A stretch of DNA of 64,000 bases from Loripinus fragilis. Its lineage: Eukaryota; Mollusca; Bivalvia; Lucinida; Lucinidae. The stretch lies in NCBI GenBank assembly GCA_964019695.1, contig OZ026524.1:66428223-66492222 (forward strand), read 5' to 3'. The translations under genes and the position numbers were made by a program. Below, one piece after another: positions 32,841 through 43,990 of this stretch (the stretch's first letter is position 1; each line of letters opens with the position of its first letter). The notes under the pieces are model-generated. The model had not been told where the DNA came from. It was given only the letters and a program-made list of their open reading frames with translations, and searched no databases.

Positions 32841-32995
32841 CGTTTGTTTTTGTTTGTTTGTTTGTTTGGTTTGGCTCTTTACGTCCCATCAACAATCTTT
32901 CAGTTATGTAGGGACGGGTCCTCCTTGGTTGAACCAGTTCTAAGCTATAGGATTAATGTGCCTTGTTCAAGAACACACCGCAGTGACGCCGTCCC
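32841..32995 (-). mobile_element. SINE fragment (GAGCGCAGTGG family), 5'-truncated
   Basis: On the minus strand the tail is TGATGGGACGTAAAGAGCCA plus (CAAA)n. The body is present and the tRNA head is lost or rearranged. Confidence 0.7.
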
Positions 32996-34044
32996 AGGGT
33001 TGTACCAGTACTAAGAACAGATCACCTTAATTTGCTATTTTCACATCAGAATCTTTTAAAGATACATACACAATGCAATCGCTTAATAACACACCTCATT
33101 AAAAATGAATTTGGATATAACAGGGTCATGTTGTGGCTCCTATGTTTTAAACATGGAATTTTACAAAGGAATTATAGGAAAATGGTCATTGAAAATGGTC
33201 ATTTTCCTATAATTCCTTTGTAAAATTGCCCCTTTATATAACGCGACTCACTTAAAACAGTATCTGTATCTATAGTTGCCGTGGGTACTTCGATCTGGCT
33301 GTGTACGTTGTACTGTTTTAAGCGCATTTTGGTTTAAAACATTTCTATCCACTGGAATTGAGACATGTGATTGTTCAAACCAGACAGCTCAGCTTCAAAT
33401 ACTAAGTAGAATATTAAGATTTTACATGTAGCAAGTTTAGACACCATAGGCATGGTTTCCATGGTTGAGCACGTGCGTAAAAAAATGGTAACACTCAAGG
33501 GAGGTAACATAATGTGGTAAAAGTGATTTTCAATAGCATAATGCACTGCTCTTAAAGGAAAGGGACGCAATTGAGGACAATCACTGCTTGATCCAATAGT
33601 CTCCCTTTGATGTGCGTAACTTTTCGGCGTTCTGGCTACGCCACAGATAGATACTAGAAAGTGATAAACAAGATGCTGACCAAACTGCCCAGATGCGCAG
33701 ATTAAGGTCAAATAAAAAAAAATAAGTGTGTTTTGGGTAACAGGTCTGAAAATTTAAGATAGGGTAGGCATACACTTTTTTTAATTATTTTTTTCTGGAA
33801 AAATATATATGATTTTATGCATTTTGAAAGGCATTTCGCCTCATAAAATTGTATATTTTTTTCAGTTAACCTAAAAAATCTTAGGTTTTACCAGTAAATT
33901 TAGGTAGGGTCGGGTTAGCCTGAACACAGATATTTTTTATTTGGCCTAACCTGCAGCTTTATTGTTCACATGCAACAAAAGCAAATATGATCAAGAAATG
34001 CCATATCACAGACCAACCCATGACAGCGTTAGTAAGAAGCAAAA
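32996..34044. other. Gene-free spacer with a 71-bp palindrome
   Basis: 33157-33227 is a hairpin (AATTTTACAAAGGAATTATA and inverse). The 125-codon ORF on the minus strand at 33334-33711 has no domain signs and is not called. Nothing else is recognised. Confidence 0.5.
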
Positions 34045-34523
34045 TATACAATCTACATGAGCGGATCCAGGAGGTGGGGTAGGTCCCCAGGGGGCGTACT
34101 CTGATATTTTCATACATACGTAGGCTCTGTCCACTTTTTGGGGTTCAAAATTTTGAATTTCAATATTTTTGGGGGGTTTTCAGAAAAATTAATATTTTTT
34201 GGGGTATGAAGATTTTGTGGATATTTTTTGGGGTCATCACAAATTGGACTATATAAAGAGGTAATTTCTATGCCTTTTAAGGTCTTTTCTTAAGGTTAAG
34301 GTATAGAATGGGGGTATTTTTTGGGGTTGCTAAAAATTCAAATATTTTTTTGGGGTGCTTGAAATTCCTGACATTTTTTGGGGTGCACGGTAGATGCTGG
34401 GTCCGAGCCTACGTATACAGAAAAAATGAGAGTACCACCCCCCCCCCTGGGGGTAGGTCCTGACAACCGAACCTCCCTCGAGAAGCAATGGGGCACAATG
34501 TGCCCAATTGCTTCTCGAGAGGG
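34045..34523. repeat. GGATCCAGG-type dispersed element plus hairpin
   Basis: It starts with 'gagcggatccaggag' and contains repeated 'tttttggggt' blocks; 'gtaggctc' near 34120 and 'gagcctac' near 34400 are inverted. 34475-34523 is a hairpin (CCCTCGAGAAGCAAT and inverse). Confidence 0.5.
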
Positions 34524-34801
34524 TTCCGTACCAGTATTTCTAAGGTTTAAAACATACTAAAATAATTCTGTCCTTTCAAAGCTGTTCGCATAAATATTCA
34601 TAATGTTTAAGTTGTACCCTTAACATATTATATACTCGCATATATTCTGACTTCCACGCAATTCACCGTCATGTATCTATGTACCACGACCTCTGAGTAT
34701 TGACCTTTGGATCATTCTAGGTTGATGCGTAATGCGTAACATGAGCCGGTCGGGCTGGAACATCCATGCGTATCAAAAGATTATAGTAAATGTAAGTAGA
34801 G
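34524..34801. other. Spacer
   Basis: No feature recognised. Confidence 0.4.
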
Positions 34802-34938
34802 TCCGTACTCGATAAGAGTAGAGCTACGTAGCTGGTCACGTTATGGTACTTTATTCACCTGATTGGACAAATATAGGGTTTTCATTTATACTTCTAACTA
34901 TAAATCTGTTTCGTCACCCTACTCTTATCGAGCACGGA
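34802..34938. mobile_element. 137-bp MITE, TCCGTACTCGATAAGAGTAG ends
   Basis: 20-bp terminal inverted repeats with one mismatch. No other copy in the window. Confidence 0.7.
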
Positions 34939-35337
34939 TTATAAACGCATGGAACTCTTATTTCTAGAGCCGTATTTTCAATATATTGTAAATATAGTCG
35001 CGCTTCAAAGCTTTTTGATTATCTATACATGGTTAGATTAAATACATGTATCATTTCAAATGTAACTCACATTTTGAACGAAAACAGCGTGAATCTTGAT
35101 CAGCTTGCTACTTCAGAAGCTAGCTGATCTGAATCAACACTGTTTTCAAGAGTGCGTGGTTTACATGCTGTTTTCAAAAAGACGGTTGATATAATGATTT
35201 TCGCGCTTTTGGGAATTAAGCTAAGTATCTGCGCATTACATGTTTATTGAACAAGTAAAATTTATTTGGACTAGTCTATTTTGGTGATTTAATTGCCCAT
35301 GGACAAGTATTAAAAATTATGTTATTTCCACACCTCT
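34939..35337. other. Spacer with a hairpin
   Basis: 35084-35150 is a hairpin of the AAACAG...CTGTTT type (GATCAGCT/AGCTGATC inside), distantly like the centre of the TTAACCCTT MITEs. Otherwise empty. Confidence 0.5.
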
Positions 35338-35466
35338 GGCCCCGAGGTTATAAAACTTGAGTTCATTCTCAAACTCAAAATATAGCGCAATGATTGGCGG
35401 ACACCAGCCAAGCATTGCGCTTTATTTTTAGTTTAAGACTGTACTCAAATTTGTAACCTCGGGGCT
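35338..35466. mobile_element. MITE, GGCCCCGAGGTTATAAAACT ends, copy 2
   Basis: 129 bp. The terminal repeats are shared with 16845-17089 but the centre is different: AGCGCAATGATTGGC pairs with GCCAAGCATTGCGCT. Confidence 0.75.
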
Positions 35467-35800
35467 TGGTGATATTTTTAATGAGTATTGTGTATGCCTT
35501 ACCGAACATATAGGTCGTGCACTGTAGCGTTACCTGACTCACAAGTATTTATTTTTGTCACAATGTACCAGGAAGTTAAAGAGTATGAAATGCAGCGAAA
35601 TATGATATTTTCCTTATGTTTGCTCAATAGGCGAACATAAATTCATCTTATTTAAATGTAAGCTATATATTATGCGTTGTGCTTCTGCACTGGACGATTT
35701 TCAGTAACTGTTGACTGTTGCATGAAAATGCGCACACACTTTGCAAAAATACCTGCTAGTACCACAAATATTGTAACACCACACAAATGACATTATTACT
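35467..35800. other. Spacer
   Basis: No feature recognised. Confidence 0.4.
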
Positions 35801-36043
35801 GAACCGCGACATGAGATTCCCAACAATGTGGTATGTGCGACCAGCAAAGCCTCAGATCAGCCTGCGCATACGCGCTGTCTGATCAGAGCCTTTGCCAGTC
35901 GCTTAAATATTCTATGGCTGTTAAGCTTCTTACATGTACCGAACATCATTTGGAGTTTATAAGCCTAAAAGGAGGTTGTACAGGCTCGTCTGAGTCTCCA
36001 CTTGTCAAAATGCCACATTGTTGGAAATCACATGTCGCGGTTC
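35801..36043 (+). mobile_element. MITE, GAGCCGCGACATG family, copy 4
   Basis: Ends GAACCGCGACATGAGATTCC and TCACATGTCGCGGTTC; same orientation as copy 3. Confidence 0.8.
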
Positions 36044-36147
36044 ATTTCATTTGTGGGCGATAACCGACCCTTTCCAAGTTCCAATATTGAAAAACGAACC
36101 AGCACATGGAATTTTTGTACTTATCGCATAAATTATGCACAAAAGCC

Positions 36148-36480
36148 TCGTTAAAAAATAGTGAGTGAGTATGATCAGGAAATACCACAATCAAAAACTG
36201 CAGACAAACCCGTGGCATCGTGAGGAAGAGCAACACAACAATCACGAGACACCAGGAAGACAAACAAAGCAAAGCTGAACCAACTCTCAGATGATTGCAC
36301 AACTAGAATGTACACAAAGTAACGCATAACAAAACAAATAACAAAAACAGAATCCCACAGTGGGAGTAACAATCAACAATGAATCAACAACAACAGAACC
36401 ACCGCCTTAGAACGGACTGCAGCCAAAGCCACTGGGGGGGGGGGGGTGGCTTAAATGGATTTTACTGGTACCAAATCTTC
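36148..36480 (-). repeat. Retroelement 3'-end fragment
   Basis: It has the terminal block 'gtgagtatgatcaggaaata' and, further in, 'accgccttagaacgg' as in the 3' UTR of the 13.9-15.5 kb relic. A G run stands at about 36433. No coding part. Confidence 0.6.
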
Positions 36481-36789
36481 GCCTTAGATCCTGCTGTTGT
36501 TGAAGCACAAAAAATGATTATACCCACCAGAGCAGCGTCTCTGAGATGATTTCTTCTCTTGGATGGAATACTCTGCAACAAAGGAGACAATGCAAGATCC
36601 ACCATGATTTACAAGATCCTTAAGGTCCTTTCCTAAACATCGGATGATCCAAGCAGAATTGAAGGTCTATGTTTTGGTCTGAACCATTATCTACATCCAA
36701 ATCTTATACGAGCTGCGAAGGCTCTGGCGAGCCTGTGTATTTATACAAGCTCGAATAAATTTTCGTAGCTCGACAATGCGATAGGTATT
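36481..36789. other. Spacer
   Basis: Possibly more of the retroelement 3' region; no peptide similarity seen. Confidence 0.35.
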
Positions 36790-37005
36790 TTAACTCTTAA
36801 AGCGCCACCTATATAATTTGCAGCAGACGACAATTTAAAATTTTGCCGCTTTTTCAAAAATAACAAATAAGACATGGCATTTCATGAGAATCGTCTGCTG
36901 GCAGACGATTCTCATGTAATAGCATACCTTATTTTTGTCGAAAATTGGGAAAGATATCCCATAATTGCCGTCTGCTGCAGTCGTAATTGGCGCTTTCAGG
37001 GTTAA
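36790..37005. mobile_element. MITE, TTAACCCTTAA family, copy 3
   Basis: Ends TTAACTCTTAAAGCGCC and GGCGCTTTCAGGGTTAA. The centre differs from the other copies: GAGAATCGTCTGCTGGCAGA, a palindrome built on TCGTCTGC. Confidence 0.75.
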
Positions 37006-37065
37006 AAACTTCCGAAGAGGGTCATCTTTTATGTTCGTAGAATTGAAAATTTAATAATTTTGTAA

Positions 37066-37250
37066 GATTTGATTCTTTACGTCCAAGTCAACAATTGTTC
37101 AGTTATGTCGGGACGGGTCTTCCTGTGTTGAACCAGTACTAATTAAGTAAGGATAGATGTGTCTTGCTCAAGGACACAACACGGTGATGCTCGAACCCGC
37201 GGCCCATCGGTCTCGAGTCAAGCACTCTACCACTGAGCCGCCATGCTCCC
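37066..37250 (-). mobile_element. SINE (GAGCGCAGTGG family), nearly full length
   Basis: On the minus strand: head GGGAGCATGGCGGCTCAGTG, B box GCGGGTTCGAGCATCACC, body GGTTCAACACAGGAAGACCC, tail GACGTAAAGAATC without a long CAAA run. Confidence 0.8.
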
Positions 37251-37379
37251 TACTAGATTTCATGAAACCAGCAAGAGTAAATTAATGCATACATTGTATA
37301 TATATTTGAATAGATTTGGCTTTAATCTATACATTCTGCCTAAAACGGTTTCAAAATGTATTATTTTTACTAATTTCCA

Positions 37380-39060
37380 AGGGATAAATAGTACTGCAGA
37401 TCTCAAGGCTGTCAGAAGGGTCTACTGGTCAGATCTTTGCAACATCTAGTGTTATATACCAAATGAAAATGTGGGGTCTCTAGTTTTTAAAAGTAGTTGA
37501 TGACACTTCTGATTCTGAGTACTAACCGAGTTATCTCCCCTTGAATTACCCCACCCATTTTGATCATATTATAAGAGGTTATGATCATTAGCTTGTTAAA
37601 TAATTGAGTTGAAGCGTCCAGGAAGAAAAGTATACCCATCATTACTCAAAACGGTACTTGAAAAAGTAGAAAAGTTAAGTTTTGATCAGAGAAATGGGCT
37701 TTTGAACTGTTTTGTTGGTCTTTTAAAGTTAAATTATGTGTTAAAACTCCATTGAATAAAAATATATTTGAAACTTTTAATTTAAGAATCTGCCCATTAG
37801 TGGTATGTCCTTAGAAATGACTAAAAATTTAAAGAACACTTATTTATCTATCTTATCAGGGTTTCTAGATTCCAATTTCTGTATACGGAATGCTCTGGGA
37901 GCAATAATAAGCATGTAAATACCCCACCCACCTATTACTACTGCAAATCTCATGGCTGTTTGAGGGTGACCTTGGTCATATTTTGCTAACATCTGGTGTC
38001 ATATACATGTACATATACCAAGCGAAAATGTAGAGTCTCTAGTAAATAGAAATAGCTGTTGACACCTCTGATTCTGAGTACTATTCGAGTTATCTCCCCT
38101 TGAATTACCCCACCCATTTTGATAATATTATAAGAGGTTATGATCATTAGTTTGTTAAATAATTGAGATGAAACATCCAGTTAGAAAAAAATGCCTGTCA
38201 TTGCTCATAACGGTACTTGAAAAAGTAGAAAAGTTAAGTTTTAGTCAGAGAAATGGGCTTTCAAACTTTTTTGTTCGTCTTTAAAAGTAAATTTGGTGTC
38301 AAAACTCCTCTGAATAAAAATATATTTGAAACTTTCAATTTAAGAATCTGCTCATTAGTGTTATGTCCTTAGAAATAACTAAGAATTTAAAGAACACTTC
38401 TTTATCTATGTTATCAGGGTTTCTAGATTCCAATTTCTGTATACGGATATGCTTTGGGGACAATACTAAGCATGTAAATACCCCACCCACCTATTACTAC
38501 TGCAGATCTCAGGGCTGTTTGAGGGTGAACTTGGTTAAATTTTGCTAACATCTAGTGTCATTTACATGTTCATGTACCAAACAAAAATGTAGAGTCTCTA
38601 GTAAATAGAAGCAGTTGATGACACCGCTGATTTTGAGTACTGACCGAGTTAAGTCCCTTTGATATACCCCACCCATTTTTTATCATATTATGAGAGATTA
38701 TGGGTGTCAGTTTTGGAATATAATCAAAATCATGCATTTAGGAAATAAATATAGCCATCACTATTCATGACAGCACTTGAAGAAGTAAATAAATTTAGTT
38801 TTAGTCAGAGAAAAAGGGTTTGGAACTATTTTCTTCGTATATTATAGTTATATACTATTTCAAAACCCAGCTGCTTTGAATAAACATATATTAGAAACTT
38901 TCAACTAAAGAAACTGCCCGCTAGATTTATTTCTTTAAAAATGAATAATAATTTAAAGATCAGTGCCTCAGTTATGTCAACAGGGTTTCTAGATTCTAAT
39001 TTCTACAAATAGAATGCTCTGGGGCAAGTACTAGCATGTAAATACCCCACCCACCTATAA
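37380..39060 (+). repeat. Three tandem ~550-bp units
   Basis: Each unit contains 'ctgattctgagtac', 'accccacccatttt', 'cagggtttctagattc' and 'atgtaaataccccacccacc'. The 'aacatctagtgt' mark is at about 37440, 37988 and 38547. The third unit is the most diverged. No reading frame is kept across units, so it is not a protein repeat. Confidence 0.8.
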
Positions 39061-39538
39061 GATGATGTGAAAACGCTAACATTGATAAAAGTCTTATAAT
39101 ACTAAATCACCCAAATTTTTTATAGCCTAAATACGAAGAGAATAATTTCTGACAGTGTAACTGTATTGCAAATGGTGCATTTACACGATCTTTCTTAAGA
39201 TTGTCAAGCACACCCAATAAAATCATTTTACGTCACTAGTGGCACCAATAACCATAACTCTTGCAAGGCTAAGCACAATTAACCTTATAACTTGAATATA
39301 TGTTACCAGTGATACCTGAAACTTACTGGGGTTAATATACTTAGTACGTCAAACACAATTATAATGCATTAAACTATCTAGATATTCTAGGAAGAGTTAC
39401 TGCCCTTGATTATTTTTACCATTTGCATGGAAAAATGAAGTAAATAGTAATAGCTCAATAAGTTAAATTTGAAAACTTATTTTCTAAATAGGATTAAATC
39501 TATCCTGAACCAATACTATGCCAAACTGCAGATTAAAA
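39061..39538. other. Spacer
   Basis: No feature recognised. Confidence 0.4.
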
Positions 39539-40176
39539 GGGGTACGTGCATTAAGAGGCTATTTTGGCTCCCCTATGAGGTCAAAAAATAAAATTTGCTC
39601 TTCACAAGTTTCTTCTTATCACTTTATTAGAACAATAGCCAAAGTGTAAAGTTCTCGTATTGATTCGACTTTTACGGTTGCTATGGTAATAAAAATGGTC
39701 ACCAAAATAGGCTGAAAATAGGAAAATGGCCATTTTGGAGCAAATTTGAGACAGGTAACAGAGGAATTAATATAGAGCACAAGCAAATACCAACAAAAAA
39801 TTTAACAGATGATGAGAATTATCACGGCACATAATATATTAAAAGGGTTTTTTGGTATTTGCTTGTGCTGATATCTTATTCTTAAAAAATCGGTCTCCAA
39901 AATCCTCCAATATGGCCTAAAATAGCAATTTCTCTATTTTAAGCCTATTTTTTAGCCATTTTGGTTACCATAGCAACTGGTAAAAGAAAAATAAAGGCAA
40001 GAATTTTACACTTGGGCTATTCTTCTAACAAAACACTAGGATGAAATTGGTGAAAGTAAGTAAGGGTGCAAATATCAGGAATCGATACAATCAAGTACCA
40101 CACCTGACCCAGGAACTTTCAGGTTTTTTTTTTTGCTCCAGAGGGGGCCAAAAAAGCCCCTTAATGCATGTACCCT
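39539..40176. mobile_element. ~640-bp foldback element with a nested retroelement fragment
   Basis: The ends are GGGGTACGTGCATTAAGAGG and its inverse. The arms continue with GCTATGGTAA/TTACCATAGC, AAATGGCCATTTTGG and inverse, and GCACAAGCAAATACCA with inverse near the centre. 40056-40113 ('gtaagtaagggtgcaaatat' to 'cacacctgacccagg') is the retroelement 3' terminus on the minus strand, inserted in the right arm. Confidence 0.75.
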
Positions 40177-41449
40177 TTGTTTCTGCTACATATTTCAATT
40201 TTTTTGAACCACGAGTTGTTGTCCCTTAATGGCAAGACTCACACATAGAAAATGGATCTTTAATCGAATTTTCCTCCAATAACTTGCTTACTGAGGATCT
40301 GATTGCAATAAAATATACGAGACATTTGGTTTTACACATCTTTACAGCATCTTTTGTATTGCTTTAGCGATATAAAATACTGCATTGAACATGCATTATT
40401 GCCCTTGATTTTGCGTCGTTTTAAGATTAAAAATCAATATAATAGGCCTTATAAATAAATGAATCAATGGTCCCAAAATATTGGTGAAATATTGAAATTT
40501 CCTTCATTTTATATAATTTGATGACGTTTGCATTTGTCTTCCTGTATCACCCAACATAAATGTGTATCTGCATTTTATTCTTTCATCAAATCAGAGTAAA
40601 CGATCATTGACAAAGTGGGTGAGGTACGAATATACTGACTATCTTAATGGCTTCAAATTTCATCAGAAATGATGACTATTCTAAATCTAAACAGTATGTA
40701 GCTTTTAAGTTTTCTATATACAGATATTATGTATCATTTTCCTGCTTTGCTTAGATTTTCGTCTATGCTTTGGAAAACTAATGCTTTTTTGTATCTTGTT
40801 AGTTTTAGGTACCCTAACACTTTAGATAAACCAAATTAATTTGCTAAACATCCTTTTCAGGACGATCCTGCAAGACATACTGTAACCTACAGATTATTTC
40901 ATTAACCTCAAATGATAACCTTACTTACTCACATTTTCTCGTCAAAAGTCCGCTCTATAAATTTACAATGAGCTGTTTTTAGTCTTTCTTACTCAGAAAT
41001 AAATGTACTTTAATTTCATACCACTTTCAATTACCTTATTGCAATTGAAGTTATAAATTAATCATATTTTTCCAAGAACATGTTTCTAAAATACACCAAA
41101 TAAACAGGGCCTGCAAATGGTTGACACGATTTCTATCAGATCTAGATTATAACACACCAAGATGTAGACAAAACATTGTATGTGTTGAATCTTAAGTCAT
41201 TGGTAGTGATGACAGTACAATCAAAATTATGTTGAACCTGTCCAGTTCTCAGAAAATTTAGCATATACAGTATGTATGATGTTTCTCTAATGGCAACGTT
41301 TATATAATGGAAACCTCACAGTACTTTGATGCTATTCGCGTTTGTATTCCAAAAAGGTGACAACAATAAAGCATAATAAAAGAGAACCACTGGACGATAC
41401 TACATTGTTCTAGAACTTAAGTGGTTCCAGAGAAGATTTTTTTTATGTT
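40177..41449. other. Gene-free, AT-rich spacer
   Basis: No gene, and no repeat shared within the window, is recognised. Confidence 0.5.
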
Positions 41450-42550
41450 TTAACTATACAAGCCAATGTAAAACATGTGATCCCCCTGGGTGGGGCCATT
41501 TTTGAATAAACTTGGCAGCTTCAGGTCTTGTGGGTCAAGCAAGAAGGGTTAATTTGTGCTTTATTTAAATAAACCTATATAGCCTTCATGGCTTGTTTTT
41601 GTCTGCATGGCCATTATTTGAACAGACTCAGTGGAGGTCTACTTTGTGATGCTACATACTAAATATAATGGCGTTGGGCCATGTGGTTTCAGACAATTTT
41701 TTTATATTTGCTGTAAAAAACTATATAAAACCAAGGGCCATAATTTGAACAAACTTGGTAAAGCAGCACTAGGTGACGCTATAACTCTGTGAATATTGTT
41801 TTATGCTTTCCCTATTAAAGCCTATGTAAAACACGTGGCCCCCAGGATGGGTCCATTTTGGCAAAATGGGCATAATTTTAACAAACCTGGTGGAGGGGTC
41901 TACTAGATGATACAAATACCAATTATCAAGGCTGTATGCCAAGTGGTTCCAGACAAGAAGATTTGCTATGTGTACCTTATATAAACCTATGGAAAACATG
42001 TGAATCTGGAGCGGGTCACAATTGGCCCTAGGACCATAATTTTAACAAAATTAGTAGAGGTCTACTAGATGATGCTACATATTTAATATCAAGGCTCAAA
42101 TGGTTTCAGACAATATTTTTTCATGTTTCCCATTTTAAAAAAAGCAAGTGAGTATGGTCAGGAAATACCACAATCACACTCTGCAGACCAACCCACAGCC
42201 TATGTAAAACATGTGAACCCAGAGGCGGGACAATTTGTGGCCCCATGGGCATAATTTGAACAAAAAAGAAAAATATCTACTAAATAATCCTACACAAAAT
42301 ATCAAGGCTATCAGCCTTGTGGTTTCAGACGAGAAGATTTTATCTATTTTTACCCATGTGATCTAGATATACTATTTCATCAATTATTTGAGAGGGCCAT
42401 ATAAGGACTATTCCTGTCCGCCAAATTTGATTAAATTCAAGCCATTATTTTAGGGTGAGATATCGTTTGAAGCAATTGTTGATGACGCACGACGGACAAC
42501 AGACATCCAACGATAACAATAGCTCACTTTGAGCTTATGACTCAGGTGGG
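41450..42550 (+). repeat. Diverged ~175-bp repeat block of bivalve type
   Basis: About five diverged units carry 'cctatgtaaaacatgtg', 'gggccataatttgaac', 'ggtctactagatgatgctac' and 'ggtttcagac'. It ends with 'gacgcacgacggacaacaga' and 'caggtgggcta'. A retroelement 3' fragment ('gtgagtatggtcaggaaata') is inserted at about 42150-42210. Confidence 0.65.
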
Positions 42551-42584
42551 CTAATAAAATATACTAAATATTGAGATTTTAAAT

Positions 42585-43990
42585 ATGTCTATTTGACCTT
42601 GACCCTTGACATTTAAATAGGTCATAACACAAATTTTAACTCTCACATACAAAGAGTGTAGACTATCACTTATTTTGATGAAACAAAATTGACGAAATAT
42701 GGCAATTGAACTATTTCAATATAGATAAAGATTTTTTATGAAAAGTTCGCATTTTCCTTTTGCATTGAAACTATTTGCAAACAGACACACGGACAAACAC
42801 AGCTTTTGGTACATGTATCATTGGTATTGATAATTTATTTTAAATGTTGTTTTCCAACCAATACCATACAAGTCATAACAATATTGTATTAACGTGTCCT
42901 TATGAATAAATGCAATGCTCTAGACCAACTGTATACAGCATATGCATAATCCTATATAACGTGTGTGTACGGTTCAAGGGCCTTAACTGTGTAAGTACTC
43001 ATCTTCGACGATGTCATTAACTGGATTCTGAAGTCGTACATACAGACAAATATTTTGGTATATATGACGCTTGATGTTAGCACAATCTTACCAGCAAAGT
43101 TCATAAGGAGAGGAATTCTGGCCAGTCGTATGTGGTAGTATAAAGCGGTTATCATCTTGACGTGATTCAAACTGAGGCCGTTACGGAATAGCTCACGCCT
43201 CGCTTGATTGGGGTATTTATTCCTCTTTGGTGGCAAAGAATATGTTGAATTTAAGTATGTAAGACTAGTACTCATAAGTTAAGCTTCAAACAGGCACAAA
43301 CTATACTTTTACTAATAAACAGATACATAAAATACGCATTTTTTGTGATTTGGGGGTATGCCTATTTGACCTTGACCTTTGACCTTGAGAAAGGTCACAA
43401 CTTGATTTGAAGCTTGACCTAAAACAAGTGTATGCTGTTGCTTACCTTGATGAAAATAAAAAGATGAAACTTGCATTTTGAACTAAGTTATGGTTAAAAA
43501 TTGTGTTTATGAAATATTAGCATTGCCCTTTTACATTGACACTATTTACAAAAAGACACACGGACAAACACACCTTTAGGTATCGTACATGTTGAAACTA
43601 TATTTTAATGGTGTTTTCTAATCCAATACCATATAAATCATAAAAATATTTCAATTATGTATGCTTATTTGAAATAAATGCAATGCTATCTGCCAACTGT
43701 ATGCAAAATTCTAATAACCTGTTATAATGGGTATGTACGGTTCAAGGGCCGTAACTCTGTTAGTACTCATCAGCGACGATGTCATCAACCGGATTCTGAA
43801 GCTGAACATACAAACAAACATTTTGGTATATGTCACTAGATGTTGCACCGATCTGACCAGTAAAGTCCTTAAGGAGAGGACTTTTGGCCAGTCGTCTGCT
43901 CTACTAAAAGAACATATATACTGGACACTGGAAATATTGAAGCGATATAACAAAGGGTCTCTGACAGAGCGCTAGAAACGATTGCACAAA
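42585..43990 (+). repeat. Two diverged ~770-bp direct units
   Basis: 'cacacggacaaacacac' at about 42785 and 43557, 'tgtacggttcaagggcc' at 42967 and 43735, and 'gatgtcat' plus 'ggattctgaag' after each, show a duplication with an offset of about 770 bp. Both contain 'gaccttgacc' at the start. Confidence 0.75.

Noticed and set aside
33334..33711. 125-codon minus-strand ORF
   Set aside because: No motif, no paralogue, codon use unlike the real genes, and no homologous frame elsewhere in the window.
37380..39060. CRISPR-like or protein-coding repeat array
   Set aside because: Units are ~550 bp, directly adjoining and diverging, with no spacers and no conserved reading frame.
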